From the NCBI GenBank assembly GCA_009691855.1, contig SIAI01000044.1, positions 1 to 33,183 of the forward strand: DNA of 33,183 bases. Direction: 5' to 3'. How positions within the stretch are numbered: position 1 is the stretch's first letter; each line of letters starts with the position of its first letter. Of this stretch, positions 16,330 to 25,616 are shown one piece after another. The translations under genes were made by a program, and so were the position numbers. The notes beneath the pieces were generated by a model. That model ran no database searches and was not told where the DNA came from. It was given only the letters and a program-made list of their open reading frames with translations. The stretch is from Planctomycetota bacterium. GTDB lineage: Bacteria > Planctomycetota > UBA1135 > GCA-002686595.

Positions 16330-17810
16330 CAGAAGACGCGTTCAGTCGATGGGGCCGAGGCCCTGCGAACTCGAACTCGGGCTGCGCGCGCGCCGGAGCG
16401 AGGGTCGTGGTCGTGGTGGGAAGGCCGAGGTGTTCGAGGATCCTGCGCACGACCGCTCCGTCGGTGAGCAGCGCGATCAGCTTGCGCTTCTCGCCGCACC
16501 ACGGGCAGGTGAGGACGTCGATCTCGAAGACCCTCTTCAACAGCTCGGCCCACTTCGCTCGATGTGGCCGCAGCGCCGCGACGGCCAGCGCCTGGGAGGG
16601 CTCTCGGCGGGAGCGCCCGCCGCCGGGCACGATCCAGTCACGCCACTCCGCGGCTGGCGCCAGGACACCGTGATAGGTCAGGAGATGGGCCCGCGGCCGA
16701 GGCACGAGGGCCGCAAGCCGCGCGATGAAATCGAGCGGATCGAAGACGAAGGCTCGCGTGCCGTCCTTCCAGTGGCGGCGCAGGGCGTAGACCACGCGGC
16801 CGTCCTCGGCGAGCGAGAGACGCTCGGTCGCGATCGGCGGGCGGGCGAGATAGCGGCACAAGCGCTCGAGACCGTCCCGATCGTGGGCCGCGATCTCGAC
16901 CTTGGCGTGCAGCAAAAAACCCTCGAGATCTCAGCACAGCTCGCCCGGGAGAAACAACGGGCGAGCGTCACGGCGGCGACCGAGGCGCTCGACGCGGGCG
17001 CCGTTCTGCTCGGCGATGGCGACGTGACCCTGCACCGAGGCGGCGTAGGGCTCGGCGAGCAGCGGCTCGTCGTGCTGAGGCTCGGCTTCGTCGTGCTCGG
17101 ACCTCGGAAGCCGGCCGCAACGAGTGAGGTAGCGCAGGATGCGTCGTTGGAGGCGCATGGTGAGCTCGACCACGTCCTGGTCGGTGAGCGGCGCGGCACG
17201 CTGGAAGATCTGGCGCACGAACGGGCTCGCGCTCGAGTAGACCCCGTCGAGCACGAGGGTGTGGAAGTGCAGATTCAAGTTGAGCGCGCTCCCGAAGCGC
17301 TGCGCCACCACGACCGCGCCCGAACGGCCCGCGTGGATGCGCTGCGCTCTCGCCGCGCTCCCTCAGCCAGCCGAGCAGCGTGCGCACGAAGATGCGCCGT
17401 ACGGCGGCACAGAGATGCGCGTCGTAGGCGAGCTGGAAGCGCACCCGGTAGGGGAAGGAGAGCACCCACTGTCGGAGCGGGACCGCGGGCAGCACCTCGT
17501 CGGCGAGGTGCATCGCCGTCTCCGCCATGCGCCGGCCGCAGCAGGAGGGACAGAAGCCGCGGCCCTTGCAGGAGAAGGCCACCAGCTCATCCCGGCCGCA
17601 CGTCGCGCAGTGCACGCGCGCGAAGCCGTTGGCCAGGATCCCGCAGTCGAGATAGCGGTAGAGCTCGCGGCGCACGAATCCTGGTAACCCTGGCCCGGCG
17701 CGCTCGTCCGCGCGCGCGAGGAAGGTCTAGGTGGCGCAGCAGCACGGCGTGGAGAACTCCGCGCTCGGGCTGGCGACGGCGCCGGGCAGGAAGGGATCGG
17801 TCTCGCCGGC
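16330..17810 (-). pseudogene. IS91-family (Y2/HUH) transposase, broken by two frameshifts and a stop
   Basis: Read from 17810 leftwards the pieces are: an N-terminal VLHAVLLRHLD; after a frameshift near 17730, TFLARADERAGPGLPGF and a zinc-binding block (CATCGRDEL, then GFCPSCCGRRMAE); after a second frameshift near 17340, the HUH-type core NLNLHFHTLVLDGVY; an in-frame TGA at 16931-16933; then [25 protein letters not shown] and a second zinc-type CPWCGEK near the C-terminus. This is the layout of IS91/IS801 transposases, which move by rolling-circle replication. A sister fragment at 10017-10130 keeps an Arg codon at the stop position, so the nonsense change is secondary. Element ends were not identified. 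It is non-functional and probably inserted at the end of the FG-GAP operon. Confidence 0.88.
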
Positions 17811-18022
17811 AGTCCATGTCGGGCGAGGACCGCGGAAACGCGCGCGCGGTGACGGTGGAACAGGCCGAGCGCGCGAGCTTTTCGGCAATCGGGGTGGGCC
17901 CGTCCGCCCTCGGCCTTTCGGCGCGCCGCACCGGGGCACGGCACCGTCGCATGGAGCCCGCCGCGCCTCTCCGCTAGACTCGCGTCGGCGGGGGGAAGAC
18001 TGCGAAGACTGCACCGCGCACC

Positions 18023-19276
18023 ATGGACACCACCCTCGCGATCACCCTCGGCTGTGCGCTCGCCATCGCGCTCGCCGCCTGCGCCTGGCTCGTGCGCGAG
18101 CGCTGGCGCCTGGCGGCCGAGAAGGACCTCGCCCAGGCGCGCCAGAGCGACCTCGAGACGACGCGCACGACCTTCCAGGCGCTGGCTGGCGAGGCCCTGC
18201 GCCACTCGAACGAGGAGTTCCTGCGCCTGGCGCAGACGGCCTTCGCGGCCCAGCGCGGCGAGGCCGTGGCCGAGCTCGAGCGGCGCAAGGTCGAGGTGAG
18301 CGCGCTGATCGCGCCGGTGGCCGAGGCGCTGAAGAAGACGCACCAGTCGCTGGAGCAAGCCGGGCGCGACCAGGCCGGCCTGCGCGCGCAGGTGGTCGAG
18401 ATGAGCCAGAACAACCTGGCCCTGCGCGGCGAGACCTCGAAGCTGGTGCAGGCGCTGCGCAAGCCCAACGTGCGCGGGCGCTACGGCGAGGTGCAGCTCG
18501 AGCGCGTCGTCGAGCTGGCGGGCATGAAGAACTACTGCGACTTCACCGTCCAGTCGAGCCAGCGCGACGAGGACGGCAAGCTCTCGCGCCCCGACCTGAT
18601 CGTGAAGCTGCCCAACGGGCGCGTGGTCGCGATCGACGCCAAGACCAACGTCGACGCGTACCTCGACGCGCTCGACGCGGCCACACCCGAGGAGGCCGAG
18701 AAGCACCTCGAGCGCTACGCCGAGACGGTGATGCTCCAGGCGCAGAAGCTGGCGCGCAAGGCGTACTGGACGAGCTTCGACGCGAGCCCGGAGTTCGTGG
18801 TCATGTTCATCCCCGGAGATCAGCTCGTCGATGCCGCGCTCCAGCGCCGCCCGGAGCTGATCGAGTACGCCGCCGAACGCAGCGTCGTGATCGCCAGTCC
18901 CTCGACGCTCATCGGCCTCTTGCGCGCCGTGCACGTCGGCTGGCGCGAGAAGAACCTGACCGACAGCGCCCAGGAGCTCTTCGAGCTCGGCCGCGAGCTG
19001 CACCAGCGCGCCGCGATCGTGCTCGAGCACGCCGCCATCGTCGGCGAATCGATCGAGAAGGCGCGCAAGTCCTACAACGACTTCGTGGGCTCGATCCACT
19101 CGCGCCTGGTGCCGACCCTGCGCCGCTTCGAGGAGCGCGACGCGCGCTCGGCCAAGGAGCTGCCCGTCATCCGCGTGATCGAGGGTGAGACGCGCAGGCC
19201 GGAGCCGCTCCTGCCGCTCGAGGAGGCCGACAGCCTGATCCCGAAGGAACGCGAGAAGCGCGCGCAGCCGAGCTGA
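18023..19276 (+). CDS. rmuC: RmuC family DNA recombination protein
   Basis: A 417-aa RmuC homologue. An N-terminal membrane segment (about 6-23, ITLGCALAIALAACAWL) precedes a long coiled coil (about 30-135, heptad-rich with Glu/Gln/Arg). The conserved RmuC core follows: VRGRYGEVQLERVVELAGM (about 151-169), the nuclease-like strand with VVAIDAKTNVDAYLDAL (about 209-225), and the FIPGDQLVDAAL and SPSTLIGLLR blocks. IDAK fits the PD-(D/E)XK-type fold proposed for the family. In E. coli RmuC limits recombination at inverted repeats, which is notable given the repeats in this window. It stands alone downstream of the IS91 remnant, with a typical length (about 400-475 aa). Confidence 0.92.
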   Translation: MDTTLAITLGCALAIALAACAWLVRERWRLAAEKDLAQARQSDLETTRTTFQALAGEALRHSNEEFLRLAQTAFAAQRGEAVAELERRKVEVSALIAPVAEALKKTHQSLEQAGRDQAGLRAQVVEMSQNNLALRGETSKLVQALRKPNVRGRYGEVQLERVVELAGMKNYCDFTVQSSQRDEDGKLSRPDLIVKLPNGRVVAIDAKTNVDAYLDALDAATPEEAEKHLERYAETVMLQAQKLARKAYWTSFDASPEFVVMFIPGDQLVDAALQRRPELIEYAAERSVVIASPSTLIGLLRAVHVGWREKNLTDSAQELFELGRELHQRAAIVLEHAAIVGESIEKARKSYNDFVGSIHSRLVPTLRRFEERDARSAKELPVIRVIEGETRRPEPLLPLEEADSLIPKEREKRAQPS

Positions 19277-19459
19277 TTCGAAGGCCGCGGCTCGAGCGCG
19301 ACGTGTCTCGTCCGGATCAGCGGGCTCTCGCTCGTCGAATCAGACTCCGCGCGGAGGCAGCGCCAGCGCCGGCCACACCCGCCGGCCCGGCCCGGACTCG
19401 CTCTCGGACGGTGGGGCCTGAAGGGATCGACCCACTTCAGGCCAGATCCGGGAGCAACG

Positions 19460-19975
19460 TCATGCAGCCGAATCTGCCTCGTTCGCTGGACGCGCCGCCG
19501 ACGCGGGCCAGAACGCGACGAGGAGCAGGGTCAGGCTGGCGACGGTGACGATGCCCGCGGCAATCCTGAACGGCACCGCGCCGAAGTACCGCGTGCCCAT
19601 GAGCGAGAAGAGAATGGGCGGCAGAGTGGCCATGGCCACGGCGATGGAACGAACCGTCACCAACGCCCAGCGAGAGCCCGAAGCGGCGTGCGGCGCGGCG
19701 TAGTAGGTCAAGCCTCCCAGCGGAAGGAGCAGGACGCCCACGACGACATGGTTGAGCAGCATGGGCGGAGTAAGCCAATCGACAGCGCTCGGAGCCGCGC
19801 CATCCTGGACCATGCGGGCGATGAACGGAGTGACCGCGAGGTGCAGCACGCCCAGGGCGCACAGCAATGCGCCGCTGAGGCCGAGGATGACCCTGCGCAG
19901 GTGCGGCGGCAATGGAACCCCTCTCATCTGAGCCAACCTCGTCGCCAACCTCGTCGGGTTGTGCGACAGGAGCAT
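19460..19975 (-). CDS. hypothetical four-helix membrane protein
   Basis: A 171-aa protein if started at ATG 19975, which has gagg two bases upstream; an ATG at 19927 (155 aa) with gagg nine bases upstream is an equally good start. Four hydrophobic segments are visible (VILGLSGALLCALGVLHLAV, LLNHVVVGVLLLPLGGL, the segment ending AVAMATLPPILFSL, and IAAGIVTVASLTLLLVAF), with little outside the membrane. I do not recognise the family; the pattern resembles small DoxX-like or DUF-type integral membrane proteins. It is convergent with rmuC, and the 183-bp gap between the two holds nothing else supportable. Confidence 0.7.
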   Translation of the reverse strand: MLLSHNPTRLATRLAQMRGVPLPPHLRRVILGLSGALLCALGVLHLAVTPFIARMVQDGAAPSAVDWLTPPMLLNHVVVGVLLLPLGGLTYYAAPHAASGSRWALVTVRSIAVAMATLPPILFSLMGTRYFGAVPFRIAAGIVTVASLTLLLVAFWPASAARPANEADSAA

Positions 19976-20125
19976 AGCCTCGCCACGGTCTCGGCGCGCG
20001 CTCGGCGTGCCCGCGCGGAAGAACCCTCCGATGGCGAGGTGATCGCGGCACCTTCGAGCGCGCCAACGAGCGCATGCGACGCATGCGGCAGGCGTAGGGG
20101 CGCGACTCCGCCCGCCGGCGGCGCG

Positions 20126-20259
20126 GGTGGCATCTCGATCTTGCAGGAGGCTGCGCGGCACGCCTCATCGGCACGAGCCGACCTCGCACAGGAACTCTGC
20201 GACCGCACGGCGCTTCCCGGGAGCTTCCGTGGAAGAACGAGGAGCTCGAAGCGCCCATC
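20126..20259. repeat. 134-bp dispersed repeat, copy 1
   Basis: Nearly identical to 26118-26252: one substitution near the left end and one single-base indel (gcgaccgc here, gcgacccgc there) over about 134 bp. Homology ends sharply at gcgcccatc. No convincing protein is encoded; the frames are Ser/Arg-rich. Immediately after it lies the 16-bp word shared with the palindrome at the start of the window. It could be an IS or MITE terminus or an integration remnant. Confidence 0.8.
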
Positions 20260-20274
20260 TAGCCCGACCTATTC
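20259..20274 (-). repeat. 16-bp inverted copy of the palindrome flank
   Basis: ctagcccgacctattc here is the exact reverse complement of 156-171. The next bases (attcgtcag, 20271-20279) also resemble the palindrome end attcatgag (7 of 9). This suggests a shared element boundary, for example one end of an insertion sequence of which only the tip is left here. Confidence 0.6.
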
Positions 20275-20342
20275 GTCAGACAGATAGCTGATCGGTGTTG
20301 ATCGCGTCGGGCAGCAAGAAGTGAGGCCGGAAAGCCGCTGTA

Positions 20343-20361
20343 CGGCCCGTTCCGCGGGCCG
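20343..20361. other. 7-bp GC hairpin in non-coding DNA
   Basis: cggcccg (20343-20349) and cgggccg (20355-20361) flank a 5-nt loop. No T run follows on either strand. It lies in about 290 bp (20275-20567) with no supported gene, upstream of the low-GC lipoprotein. Function unknown. Confidence 0.4.
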
Positions 20362-20567
20362 GGCAGGAGAGCGGCAAGCATCGACAGGGTGTATTGACGC
20401 ACGCGCGCCCAACTTCGACCGTTTCGCAGCGAGTGAGACAGACTCCGAGCTAGAGTGCGCTGTAGTGGCCCAGCGAGTTCCAGACGCTCTTCCGAGCGGA
20501 GTCATCGCCCGGTCGGGTTCCTGCGTGCATGCCTTGACAGACAGCCACCGATAGCCAAAGGATGAAA

Positions 20568-21059
20568 ATGATCCACAAACGAGCGCTCGGCTCCTCGGCG
20601 CATTCCCTGCTCCTGCCGTGTCTTCTCATTGGCCTGCTAGCCGGCTGCAAAACCACCCCACGGACCGCTCCAGAACTGCAACGTCTCCAAGGAGCATGGG
20701 AGGGAGTCGTAGTGGGCAATGAGTCGAGCGACAAGATCACCATTACGATCGCCGGCGATTCATTCCACTTTCACCGAGACTCGAATTTTTGGTTTGAGAC
20801 GACAATTGAACTGCCTGCAAACACGGACCCACAGCAACTACGCGCCACCATCAAACATTCTGCGCCACCGGAGGAGTCCAACGGCGAAGTGGTCGTCGCC
20901 ATCTTCAAGATTGAGGACGGGGCACTGACCTTGGCCGCGAGAGGTGATGGTGCCGCAGAGACGCCGAAGAGCTTTGAAGCCATCGAGGGGGTGACTATTT
21001 ACAAGCTCCAGAGGGTTCAACCTCGAGAGAAGAATACCGAATTGCCCCAGTCCCAATGA
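20568..21059 (+). CDS. TIGR03067-like lipoprotein, atypical base composition
   Basis: A lipoprotein of 163 aa if started at ATG 20568. An ATG at 20562 is in frame, but the aaagg at 20557-20561 abuts it and is correctly spaced (6 nt) only for 20568. The signal peptide ends in a clean lipobox LLAGC. The mature part (LQRLQGAWEGVVV, ITIAGDSFHFH, FKIEDGALTLAARGD, and a late FEAIEG strand) follows the layout of the TIGR03067 domain, a small beta-barrel-like domain abundant in planctomycetes and of unknown function. The gene is visibly poorer in G+C than its neighbours (many aat, att and gaa codons), which suggests acquisition by transfer. It stands alone. Confidence 0.72.
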   Translation: MIHKRALGSSAHSLLLPCLLIGLLAGCKTTPRTAPELQRLQGAWEGVVVGNESSDKITITIAGDSFHFHRDSNFWFETTIELPANTDPQQLRATIKHSAPPEESNGEVVVAIFKIEDGALTLAARGDGAAETPKSFEAIEGVTIYKLQRVQPREKNTELPQSQ

Positions 21060-21396
21060 GCCGCAAACGCCTCGTGCGCAACGGATGGCCACGGGCCGTC
21101 GCGATTGCCAGCGGCGCGCCTCGTGGCGTTCGTGCATGGGCGCTTTCGAGTGCCGAGCATGGAGCCGCCTCCCAAACGGTGATATGACCTCGTCGGACGA
21201 GTGCGCGGTCGTACGCGCCCCAATTCTTGACGCGGTACTTGGTCTTGAACGTCGGCTAGATGCGGGACCTCATTGGCTCCAGTGTCGCCGGCCACCCAGA
21301 GGTCGAGCCAGCTCACGCAAGAGCGGCCTTGCGGCAGCCCCAGGAGCCTTCATGCACCAACGCCTCGGCGAGCCGCCGTCGCGTAGCATGGCGTAG
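21060..21396. other. intergenic, no supported gene
   Basis: About 340 bp between the lipoprotein and the metallopeptidase. Frames on both strands are Arg/Ser-rich and lack start context. Nothing repeated or strongly structured was seen. Confidence 0.45.
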
Positions 21397-22125
21397 ATGC
21401 ACGCCTTCCTGGTCTCCCTGCTCGCGGTTGCCTGCCTGTCCGTGCTCGCCTTCGAGGAACCACCCGTTGCCACCGGCCACACGGTGCGCGACATCGAAGG
21501 TTGGACAGTGCGCGTCGACGACCGCCTCCTGCATGGCGACGGCGCGGCGCTGGGCGAACGCGCGCTCGAGCTGCTCAACGCGCGGCTGGTCGCCATCACC
21601 ATCGTGGTGCCGGAGAAACCGCTCACCAAACTGCGGGCCGTGACCATCCAGCTGGACCTCGACTTCCCGGGACTGACCGCCATGCAGTACCACCCCGACG
21701 CGGGCTGGCTGAAGGCTCGCGGTTACAGCGAGGACCTGGCGAGGTGCGTGCACATTCCCCAAGTCGAGGACTTCCTCTCGCCCTTCGAGAATCACCGGAT
21801 GCCGTGGGTGGTGCTGCACGAATTGGCGCACGCCTACCAGGACCAGGTGCTCGGCTTCGACGAGCCGCGCATCGTCGCCGCGTGGCAGAAGTTCTGCGAC
21901 AGCGGCAAGTACAAGTCCGTGCTCAACAGTCCTGGCAACACCCGCGAACACTACGGGCTTACCAATCCCAGCGAGTTCTTCGCCGAGATGACCGAGAGCT
22001 ACTTCGGCTCCAACGACTTCTACCCATTCGTCGCCGGCGAACTGAATCAGGCCGAACCCGAAGTCTTTGCTTTGCTGACCGACATCTGGGGCCCGCTGCC
22101 ACAGCCGACGAGTGCCGCCAAGTAG
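21397..22125 (+). CDS. secreted HExxH zinc metallopeptidase
   Basis: A 242-aa protein with a signal peptide (MHAFLVSLLAVACLSVLA) and a mature domain of about 220 aa. HELAHAYQ (141-148) is the HExxH zinc-binding and catalytic helix; the NPSEFFAEMTESYFG block (190-204) supplies the downstream Glu ligand, most likely Glu197 or Glu193, as in gluzincin peptidases of the anthrax-lethal-factor-like/ATLF type. The spacing of about 50 residues fits. Three Cys remain in the precursor (Cys13, Cys117 and Cys167), the last two after the signal peptide, so one disulfide is possible. It is probably periplasmic or extracellular; the substrate is unknown. It lies just upstream of a sulfatase but with a 159-bp gap, so it is not clearly in one operon. 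Confidence 0.85.
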   Translation: MHAFLVSLLAVACLSVLAFEEPPVATGHTVRDIEGWTVRVDDRLLHGDGAALGERALELLNARLVAITIVVPEKPLTKLRAVTIQLDLDFPGLTAMQYHPDAGWLKARGYSEDLARCVHIPQVEDFLSPFENHRMPWVVLHELAHAYQDQVLGFDEPRIVAAWQKFCDSGKYKSVLNSPGNTREHYGLTNPSEFFAEMTESYFGSNDFYPFVAGELNQAEPEVFALLTDIWGPLPQPTSAAK

Positions 22126-22284
22126 ACGTGAGGGTGAGCGGCTGCGGGGTTGATGCATGAATCAAACCGGACCAACAGGTCTCCTACCCCCGAGGTTCAG
22201 GCCCTGATCGCGACCGAAATCGGCCGGCCCAAGTTGCGTGAAAGCAGCGTGTCCCCTCTCCGGGCCAGCTGCTAGCCTGCGCTC

Positions 22285-23826
22285 ATGCTGGGCGTCCTCG
22301 TTCTCCTCGCACTCGCCGCCATCCCTCGGCCGGCCCAGAAGGACGAGCGTCCTAACATCCTCTTCATCATGAGCGACGACCACGCGCAGGCTGCGTTGTC
22401 GTGCTACGGGTCGAAGCTCAACTCGACGCCCAATCTCGATCGACTCGCACGCGAGGGACTGCGCTTCGAGAACGCGTTCGTCACGAACTCGATCTGCACG
22501 CCGGGCCGGGCGACCGTCCTCACCGGGAAGTACGGCCACAGGAACGGCGTGCCGGTCTTCAATCGTTTCGACGGCTCGCAGCCCACGGTGGCGAAGATGC
22601 TCCAGGCTTCCGGTTACTACACCCGGATGATCGGCAAGTGGCACCTCGGCAGCGATCCGACGGGCTTCGATGCCTGGACGATTCTGCCCGGTCAGGGCGT
22701 GTACATGGACCCGTCCTTTCTGACGCCGGCGGGGCGCATCGAGACGAGCGGCTACGTGACGGACGTGATCACCGATATGGGCCTCGAATTCCTGCGCACG
22801 CGGCCCCAGGACAAGCCCTTCTTCCTGATGCTGCACCACAAGGCGCCGCATCGCGAGTGGACTCCGGACGCCAAAAACCGTGAGCGCTTCCGAGATCAGG
22901 ACTTCGCCGAGCCCGCGACCTTCCACGACGACTACGCGACGCGTCCCGCGGCCCTGCCCGAGAATCGCCAGACGGTCGCGCACGACCTCACGCGGCGCGA
23001 TCTGAAGCTCGTTGCACCGGCCGAGCTGGACGCGGAGGCGCGCCGCGCCTGGCTCGACGTGGAGCCGGAGGAGGTCGAAATCACGCGGCCGGATGGCATC
23101 AAGGCCACGCTCCGAGGCGAGGAACTCGCGCACTGGAAGTACCAGCGCTTCATGCAGGACTACCTCGCCTGCGTGCAGGGCGTCGACGACGGCGTCGGGC
23201 GCATCCTCGACTACCTCGACCAGAGCGGCCTGGCGAGGACCACGGTCGTCTTCTACACCTCCGACAACGGCTTCTTCCTCGGCGAGCACGGCCTGTACGA
23301 CAAGCGCTTCATGTATGAGCCCTCGCTGCGCGTGCCCCTGCTCGTGCGCGGGCCGGGTGTCGCGAAGCCCGGCACCGTGGTGTCGCAGTTCACGCTCAAC
23401 ATCGACTACGCGCCGACCTTCCTCGCGCTCGCCGGCGCCGGGATCCCCGCCGAGATCCAGGGCCGGAGCCTGCTGCCGCTCCTCTCCGGCGAGCCACCGG
23501 CCGACTGGCGCACCTCATTCTACTACCGCTACTACCACGATCCCGGCGACCACGACACGCGCGCGCACTACGGCCTGCGCACGCTGAGCCACAAGCTCAT
23601 CTACTACTGGAAGATGGATGCCTGGGAGCTCTTCGACCTGCGCGCCGATCCGGACGAAGTTTTGAACCTCGCCGGCGATCCCGCGCAGCGCGAGACGCTG
23701 GAGTCGCTGCGCGCCGAGTTGCTGCGCGCCAAGCAGGCCGTGGGCGACGACGACCGCTTCGCGAACGAGCAGCCCACGGACGGCGTCGACGGGCCCTTCG
23801 ACGCAAAGCCGACGAGGAAGCACTGA
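22285..23826 (+). CDS. type I (formylglycine) sulfatase
   Basis: A 513-aa sulfatase with a short export signal (MLGVLVLLALAAIP). The maturation motif C-x-P-x-R is present as CTPGR (Cys71 to Arg75), in SICTPGRATVLTGKYG. Metal ligands are seen in IMSDDH (Asp31, Asp32) and in the late YTSDNGFFLGEHG block (Asp-Asn). GKWHLG carries the conserved Lys and His, and LHHKAPHREW another active-site His. It should hydrolyse sulfate esters, probably of polysaccharides or glycosaminoglycan-like polymers; the C-terminal subdomain that would set specificity is not informative by eye. No formylglycine-generating enzyme is in the window, so maturation must come from elsewhere. The SGNH hydrolase downstream runs on the other strand. 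Confidence 0.95.
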   Translation: MLGVLVLLALAAIPRPAQKDERPNILFIMSDDHAQAALSCYGSKLNSTPNLDRLAREGLRFENAFVTNSICTPGRATVLTGKYGHRNGVPVFNRFDGSQPTVAKMLQASGYYTRMIGKWHLGSDPTGFDAWTILPGQGVYMDPSFLTPAGRIETSGYVTDVITDMGLEFLRTRPQDKPFFLMLHHKAPHREWTPDAKNRERFRDQDFAEPATFHDDYATRPAALPENRQTVAHDLTRRDLKLVAPAELDAEARRAWLDVEPEEVEITRPDGIKATLRGEELAHWKYQRFMQDYLACVQGVDDGVGRILDYLDQSGLARTTVVFYTSDNGFFLGEHGLYDKRFMYEPSLRVPLLVRGPGVAKPGTVVSQFTLNIDYAPTFLALAGAGIPAEIQGRSLLPLLSGEPPADWRTSFYYRYYHDPGDHDTRAHYGLRTLSHKLIYYWKMDAWELFDLRADPDEVLNLAGDPAQRETLESLRAELLRAKQAVGDDDRFANEQPTDGVDGPFDAKPTRKH

Positions 23827-24011
23827 TCCTCACGAAGTCCCCCCCCGCCTGCTCCATCGCCCTCGCACTCCTCTCGTCGCCTGCGCTCGCCGCCGTCGGC
23901 GACGAGGACGAGCTGGCCGGCTACCTACTCGGCGCCACGGAGAGGGTTCCCGAGGACTTCGATGCGGGCGGGCGCCGCCTCGTCACGACTTTCGAACATC
24001 CGCCAGCGTGA
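23823..24011 (+). pseudogene. truncated remnant of a secreted protein gene
   Basis: Directly after the sulfatase, one frame reads a signal-peptide-like stretch (CSIALALLSSPALAA) and then GDEDELAGYLLGATERVPED, ending at a TGA at 24009-24011. The frame overlaps the sulfatase stop (ctg at 23823, tga at 23824) but has no ATG or GTG start, only a CTG. The last part lies opposite the end of the SGNH hydrolase gene (23983-24011). I read it as the 5' end of a former operon partner, cut off when the SGNH gene came to lie here. A translated CTG-start peptide is the alternative. Confidence 0.35.
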
Positions 24012-25128
24012 CCGGGAACAGCTCGCACACGACCGCAGCGTAGAGGCGGTGGCCGAAATCGTTCGGATGATTGATGTTGTTGCCGCTCAAGTCGGAGAAC
24101 GACTTGCTCTTCAACATCTCCAGCCATGGGGAGGTCACGTCGGCCAGCGCCACATCGCCGGAGGTCAAGTTGCGCAGCGCATCGCGATAGCCGGTGAAGC
24201 GCTCGGGCGGGAAACTGCGCGGGTTGCCTGCCATCGGAGCGACCAGGATCACGTCCGCCCCGGGACACTCGGCCTTGACGGCATCGCGCAGCTGGCGCAT
24301 CACGGCCTCGAACGCAGGCGCTGGCTCGCTGTGGTTCATGCCGAAGGCGAGGAGGACCAGATCGGGCTTGGCGTCGCGCACCTTGCCGACCATCTCGAGC
24401 CCCCACTCGGCCCCGGTGCCGGCACGACCGAGATTGGTCAGCGTCACCGGGCCGCCGAAGCGCTCATGCAGCGTGTCGGCGACCAACTGCGGATAGGCAG
24501 GCTGATGGGGCGGCGCCTCGGCGAGCTGGAAGCCGGACGCGTTGTAGCCCTCGGTGATGCTGTCGCCCAAGGCCACGATGTGGAGCGGTTGCCTCGACTC
24601 GAGCCTGGCACGACTGCGGGCGAGGCCGTGCGCGAGCGGCGGATCCTGCAAGGGCCAGGTGCCGGCATGCGGGTAGCTGACCTGCACCTGCAAGTCGTGG
24701 AAGAACCGACCTTCGAAGAAGAGCACGCCTTGGAGAGTGTTCGGACTGCCAGGCGGCGGGACCATCTCGGCCGACGTCTTGAACGGGATCCGCGAACCGG
24801 CGCTCAACACGATGCAACTGGAGCCCGCGTGCCACAGATAATCCCGGCCTTCCTCGTAGGTCGTCTGCAGATCGGGCGCCTGGATGGTGGGCTTGGCGCT
24901 GGGCACGAACAGCAGTCGTCCCGCGGCCACGGGCTGCCCGGCCTCTTGGACGAACAACACCGGCTCGTTCGCCATCAGCGTGCTCTTCCAGAACGGTTGA
25001 CCCGCTGTGCGCGCAAGCGCTGCGAGCGCCTTTCCATCGGCGACCGGGATGTCGGGTCCGGTCAGTCGGCAGCCTCCGGACGTGGACAGGCTGGCCGTCA
25101 AGAAGAGGACATAGGTTGCGTTCGGCAT
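23983..25128 (-). CDS. SGNH/GDSL hydrolase with N-terminal accessory domain
   Basis: A 381-aa protein. The first ~20 residues ([20 protein letters not shown]) look like an export signal with a weak lipobox. Residues about 25-175 form a beta-rich accessory domain. The SGNH catalytic domain follows: block [12 protein letters not shown] (Ser190), block II Gly in NLGRAGTGA, block III Asn in FGMNHSE (Asn265) and the block V His in NHPNDFGH (His354). This layout resembles the two-domain carbohydrate esterases and acetyl-xylan-type esterases found beside sulfatases in marine polysaccharide degraders. It likely removes acyl groups from an extracellular polymer. It is convergent with the sulfatase gene and overlaps a truncated plus-strand frame at its 3' end. 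Confidence 0.85.
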   Translation of the reverse strand: MPNATYVLFLTASLSTSGGCRLTGPDIPVADGKALAALARTAGQPFWKSTLMANEPVLFVQEAGQPVAAGRLLFVPSAKPTIQAPDLQTTYEEGRDYLWHAGSSCIVLSAGSRIPFKTSAEMVPPPGSPNTLQGVLFFEGRFFHDLQVQVSYPHAGTWPLQDPPLAHGLARSRARLESRQPLHIVALGDSITEGYNASGFQLAEAPPHQPAYPQLVADTLHERFGGPVTLTNLGRAGTGAEWGLEMVGKVRDAKPDLVLLAFGMNHSEPAPAFEAVMRQLRDAVKAECPGADVILVAPMAGNPRSFPPERFTGYRDALRNLTSGDVALADVTSPWLEMLKSKSFSDLSGNNINHPNDFGHRLYAAVVCELFPVTLADVRKS

Positions 25129-25296
25129 GGCTTCGCTTCGATTCGGCGCCGGGCAGTGGATTGGAACCGATCGATGCCAGGTTGGACAGCAAGGACACGG
25201 CTCCGTCGTCCGAGCTCAGAGCCTCGTGTGGTCCGACAGTTCGGCCGCCTCGCAAGGGCCTGTCGGGCAACACGCTAGGCGTCGGCGACAATGGCT

Positions 25297-25616
25297 CCTT
25301 GGCTGCTGAGGGAGCGCGGCGAGCGCGTGGGCATCACGGCCGGCCGCTCGGGCGCGGTCGTCGTGGCGCAGCGCTTCGGGAGTGCGCTCAATCTAAATCT
25401 CCACTTCCATGCGCTGGTGCTCGACGGGGTCTACGCGAGCACGAGCCCGTTCTCGCGGCCCGTCTTCCAGCGTGCCGAGCCGCTCACCGACCAGGACGTC
25501 GTCGAGATCACCACGCGCCTGCACCGGCGCATCCTGCGCTACCTCACTTGGCTCGCGGCCGACTTCCTAAGGCCGAGCCGGAGGAAGACGAGGTCCAGCT
25601 CGACGAGCCGCAGCTC
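25297..25616 (+). pseudogene. IS91-family transposase fragment
   Basis: The frame encodes [20 protein letters not shown], then [20 protein letters not shown] and [20 protein letters not shown], matching the core of the broken IS91 transposase at 16330-17810. A one-base frameshift near 25547 moves the reading into [19 protein letters not shown], the continuation seen in the other copy. It is on the opposite strand to that copy and lacks both the N-terminal zinc-binding part and the C-terminal domain. Its 3' end runs straight into IS3 sequence, so it was cut by, or fused to, a second element. Confidence 0.85.

Noticed and set aside
22140..22170. Small ttgat...atcaa inverted repeat after the metallopeptidase gene as a terminator
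   Set aside because: The stem is only 5 bp, AT-rich, and lacks a T run.
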